From: Telmatospirillum sp.
Lineage (GTDB): Bacteria; Pseudomonadota; Alphaproteobacteria; CACIAM-22H2
Length of the DNA: 64,000 nt
Reading direction: 5' to 3'
Assembly (NCBI GenBank): GCA_020248985.1
Contig: JADCGL010000033.1
Span: 1-64,000, forward strand
Below are positions 61,795-64,000 of this stretch, one piece after another (positions within the stretch are counted from its first letter, which is position 1; each line of letters opens with the position of its first letter). The notes beneath the pieces are model-generated. The model searched no databases, had not been told where the DNA came from, and saw only the letters and a list, made by a program, of their open reading frames with translations. A program made the position numbers and the translations under genes.

Positions 61795-62652
61795 ATGACC
61801 TACGTATCGATCGAGGGCATCGCCAAGCGCTTCAAGCAGCCCGGCGGCGGCGTGCAGACGGTGTTCGAGAACATCCATTTCGGCGTGGCCAAGGGCGAGT
61901 TCGTGTGCCTGATCGGCCATTCGGGCTGCGGCAAGACGACGATCCTCAACATCCTCGCGGGCCTCGACACGGCCGACGACGGCGTGCTGCTCGTCGGCGA
62001 CAAGGAAGTGGCGGGCCCGTCGCTCGACCGCGCCGTGATTTTCCAAGGCCACGCGCTGATGCCGTGGATGACCGCCATCGAGAACATCGCGTTCGCCGTG
62101 TCGTCGCGCTGGCCCGATTGGGATCGCGCCAAGGTGCGCGCGCACTGCCAGAAATACATCGATCTCGTGGGCCTCACGGGCGCCGAGCGCAAGCGGCCGG
62201 CCATGCTGTCGGGCGGCATGAAGCAGCGCGTGGGCATTGCGCGCGCATTGTCGATCGAGCCCAAGATGCTGCTGATGGACGAACCGTTCTCGGCCCTCGA
62301 CGCGCTCACGCGCGGCACGCTGCAGGAAGAAGTGCTGCGCCTGTGCGCGGCCACGCAGCAGACCGTGTTCATGATCACGCACGACGTGGACGAGGCGATT
62401 CTGCTTGCCGACCGCATCGTGCTGATGACGAACGGGCCGCAGGCCAAGATCGCCGAGATCGTGGTCAACACGCTGCCGCGCGGCCGCACGCGCCACGACA
62501 TCCACAAGCACCCGCACTATTACGCGATCCGCAACCACATCGTCGATTTTCTGGTCGAACGCTCGCGCGGTTTCGCGTCGGCGATTCCGGCCGGGTACGA
62601 CCCGCGCCGGCCGCCCGAGACAAGCCCCGGCACGCTGCGCGCGGCCAGTTGA
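61795..62652 (+). CDS. Cyanate/nitrate-type ABC transporter ATPase
   Basis: A 285-residue NrtD/SsuB-type ATP-binding subunit. It has Walker A CLIGHSGCGKTTILNILAG, the Q-loop in IFQGHALMPWMT, the signature LSGGMKQRVGIARAL, Walker B MLLMDEPFSALDALTR and the switch His in MITHDVDEAI. Drives cyanate (or nitrate) uptake with the two preceding proteins. Confidence 0.94.
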   Translation: MTYVSIEGIAKRFKQPGGGVQTVFENIHFGVAKGEFVCLIGHSGCGKTTILNILAGLDTADDGVLLVGDKEVAGPSLDRAVIFQGHALMPWMTAIENIAFAVSSRWPDWDRAKVRAHCQKYIDLVGLTGAERKRPAMLSGGMKQRVGIARALSIEPKMLLMDEPFSALDALTRGTLQEEVLRLCAATQQTVFMITHDVDEAILLADRIVLMTNGPQAKIAEIVVNTLPRGRTRHDIHKHPHYYAIRNHIVDFLVERSRGFASAIPAGYDPRRPPETSPGTLRAAS

Positions 62653-62670
62653 CATCCGAAGGAGGAACCT

Positions 62671-63120
62671 ATGAACGACGCCAAAGACAAACTCGGCGAG
62701 AAAATACTTGCGATCAAAAAGAAGAAGAAGCTGAGCTGGAACAAGATCGCCGAAAAGATCGGCATGAACCCGGTCTGGACGACGGCGGCACTGTTGGGCC
62801 AGATGTCGATGCTGCCCGAGCACGCCGCCAAGGCCGCCAAGCTGTTCGGCCTTTCCAAGGACGAGGCCGAACTCCTGTGCGAGATCCCGTATCGCGGCTC
62901 GCTGCCGCCGGGGCCGCCGACCGATCCGCTGATTTACCGCTTCTACGAACTCATCCAGGTCTACGGCACGACCTGGAAGGAACTGATCCACGAAGAATTC
63001 GGCGACGGCATCATGTCGGCGATCGATTTCGAGATGGACATGAAGCGTTTGCCCGATCCCAAGGGCGACCGCGTGAAGATCACGATGCACGGCAAGTTCC
63101 TGCCGTACCGGCGGTATTAA
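62671..63120 (+). CDS. cynS: Cyanase (cyanate hydratase)
   Basis: Converts cyanate and bicarbonate to ammonia and carbon dioxide, yielding nitrogen. The 149 residues align with the family end to end. Catalytic Arg90 and Glu93 are in IYRFYELIQ and Ser116 is in GIMSAIDF, equivalent to Arg96, Glu99 and Ser122 of the E. coli enzyme. AGGAGG precedes the ATG. Last gene of the operon with the ABC transporter, giving uptake plus degradation. Confidence 0.97.
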   Translation: MNDAKDKLGEKILAIKKKKKLSWNKIAEKIGMNPVWTTAALLGQMSMLPEHAAKAAKLFGLSKDEAELLCEIPYRGSLPPGPPTDPLIYRFYELIQVYGTTWKELIHEEFGDGIMSAIDFEMDMKRLPDPKGDRVKITMHGKFLPYRRY

Positions 63121-63163
63121 ATGGGGGCTGGACGGCAGCGATGACGATACCTATTTAGTCGCC

Positions 63164-63634
63164 ATGCCGCTGCCGTCCCCCGACTCGCTGCCGCCCAAAC
63201 TCGCTGCCATCGTCGCGCACTGGCAGTCTCTGAAGCGCGACGGCCACGATCTGCCGTTTTATGCGGACTTCGAGCCGATGGCGGTCGCGCGGCTGCTTCC
63301 CAACATCTATCTGCTCGGTGTCGAGCATGAGCCGCTGCGATTCCGCTTTCGCCTTCTCGGCGAAGCCGTGCTCGAAGCGGGTGCGCCGGGGCGTCCGGGG
63401 CTTTATGTCGACGAATTGCCGCGCACGGGCACGCAATCCAATTTGCACGCGAGCCTGACGGCCGCTGTCGCAAGCCGCGCGCCCAATTGGTATCGCGGCC
63501 CGCCCACTTTGCAGCACCACGCCCATGTGACCGAGCTCGAAGGCGTGATGCTGCCTTTTGCCGCCGCCGACGGGCGCATCGAGGCGTTCTTGTGCCTTAC
63601 GCTCTATCGCTGGCAGAGCGGGCGGGAAACCTAA
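63164..63634 (+). CDS. PAS_5-type single-domain protein
   Basis: A 156-residue protein of the same family as 41473-41970: HWQSLKRDGHDLPFYADFEP at the N-terminus, RFRFRLLGEAVLEAGAPG in the middle, and GVMLPFAAADGRIEAFLCLT at the end. No output domain. It starts 43 bp after cynS and converges on the molybdenum-hydroxylase gene with a 10-bp gap. Ligand and partner unknown. Confidence 0.75.
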   Translation: MPLPSPDSLPPKLAAIVAHWQSLKRDGHDLPFYADFEPMAVARLLPNIYLLGVEHEPLRFRFRLLGEAVLEAGAPGRPGLYVDELPRTGTQSNLHASLTAAVASRAPNWYRGPPTLQHHAHVTELEGVMLPFAAADGRIEAFLCLTLYRWQSGRET

Positions 63635-63644
63635 CGGGCGGGCG

Positions 63645-64000
63645 TTAGCCCGCCGCCGTAACCGCGCGCTTGGCCATCACACCCACGAGATGGGCGCGAT
63701 AGTCGGCCGCAGCGTGGATATCGCTGTTGAGGCCGTCGGGCGAAACCTTGACGCCATCGAGCGACGCGGCGTTCCAGGACTTCGACAGTGCGGCTTCGGC
63801 TTCCGACCAGCGGAACACGGCCGCAGCCGCACCGGTTACGGCAACGCGCGCGCCCGACGCGGTCTTGGCGACCATCACGCCGACCAGCGCATAGCGCGAG
63901 GCTGGTTGGCCGAATTTGGCATAGGCCGCTTTTTCGGGGATCGGGAAACTTACCGACAGGATGATTTCGCCAGGCTTCAGCGCCGTTTCGAACATCCCGA
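63645..64000 (-). CDS. Molybdenum-hydroxylase FAD-binding subunit (CoxM/CutM-like), C-terminal part
   Basis: The visible 118 residues, truncated by the window edge, are the C-terminal domain of the medium subunit of CO-dehydrogenase/xanthine-oxidase family enzymes: LKPGEIILSVSFP, YAKFGQPASRYALVGVMVA, ARVAVTGAAAAVFRW and the final SDIHAAADYRAHLVGVMAKRAV. It transfers electrons from the Fe-S subunit to the acceptor via FAD. It is on the same strand as the coxDE maturation operon, separated from it by the cyanate operon. Confidence 0.88.
   Translation of the reverse strand, partial: GMFETALKPGEIILSVSFPIPEKAAYAKFGQPASRYALVGVMVAKTASGARVAVTGAAAAVFRWSEAEAALSKSWNAASLDGVKVSPDGLNSDIHAAADYRAHLVGVMAKRAVTAAG

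Overview
This window is GC-rich chromosomal DNA of an alphaproteobacterium, most likely a purple non-sulfur phototroph of the Rhodospirillales type. The evidence is a light-harvesting 2 operon (pucB-pucA-pucC, 39.2-41.1 kb), a class I polyhydroxyalkanoate synthase, the gene order aminotransferase-hom-glpX-recJ, TRAP transport, two PAS_5-type proteins and a CO-dehydrogenase/xanthine-oxidase type maturation operon. I see no transposase, phage gene, CRISPR array or rRNA. One tRNA (Glu, TTC) is present.

Layout. 0-10 kb is housekeeping: recA 3' end, alaS, a CoA-binding protein, an enoyl-CoA hydratase homologue, a thioesterase, rplM-rpsI with promoter and terminator, a GNAT protein, argC, a gamma-carbonic-anhydrase-like protein and asd. 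10-19 kb holds a DUF1501/DUF1800 pair, phaC, an OmpA-like lipoprotein, acetyltransferases, a DUF3750 protein and a GFA protein. 19-23 kb has a TetR/old-yellow-enzyme pair with twin operators, then azlD and a tandemly duplicated azlC whose upstream copy has no usable start. 23-28 kb is alaC-like, hom, glpX, recJ. 28-38 kb has a sensor-less histidine kinase coupled to a pentapeptide-repeat protein, a 1011-residue DUF748 protein, a second pentapeptide protein, and a divergent pair of amine/opine-dehydrogenase-like flavoproteins.

38-44 kb is the phototrophy and sulfur region. It contains a small membrane gene behind an FNR/FixK-type box, a 1-Cys peroxiredoxin, pucBAC, and an SqrR/BigR-type persulfide-sensing repressor divergent from a DUF2892-YeeE-DUF6691 sulfur transport operon. 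The LH2 alpha subunit carries Phe44-Leu45, the pair known from blue-shifted B800-820 complexes. 43-50 kb has a Rieske oxygenase, a thioesterase, an enolase-superfamily enzyme, a TRAP transporter behind a strong sigma-54 site and a flavodoxin-like protein. 50-53 kb is a TetR-led cassette (DUF1428, two SRPBCC proteins, one VOC protein) behind a perfect 30-bp palindrome, then tRNA-Glu.

53-64 kb is the most coherent accessory block. A seven-gene minus-strand operon (coxD, coxE, split XdhC, a molybdopterin-binding/cytidylyltransferase fusion, sufS, an IscU/SufU-like protein) looks dedicated to maturing a molybdenum hydroxylase, whose flavoprotein subunit begins to appear at the right edge. Between them lies a plus-strand cyanate operon (binding protein, permease, ATPase, cyanase) with a near-consensus sigma-54 promoter, which implies nitrogen control.
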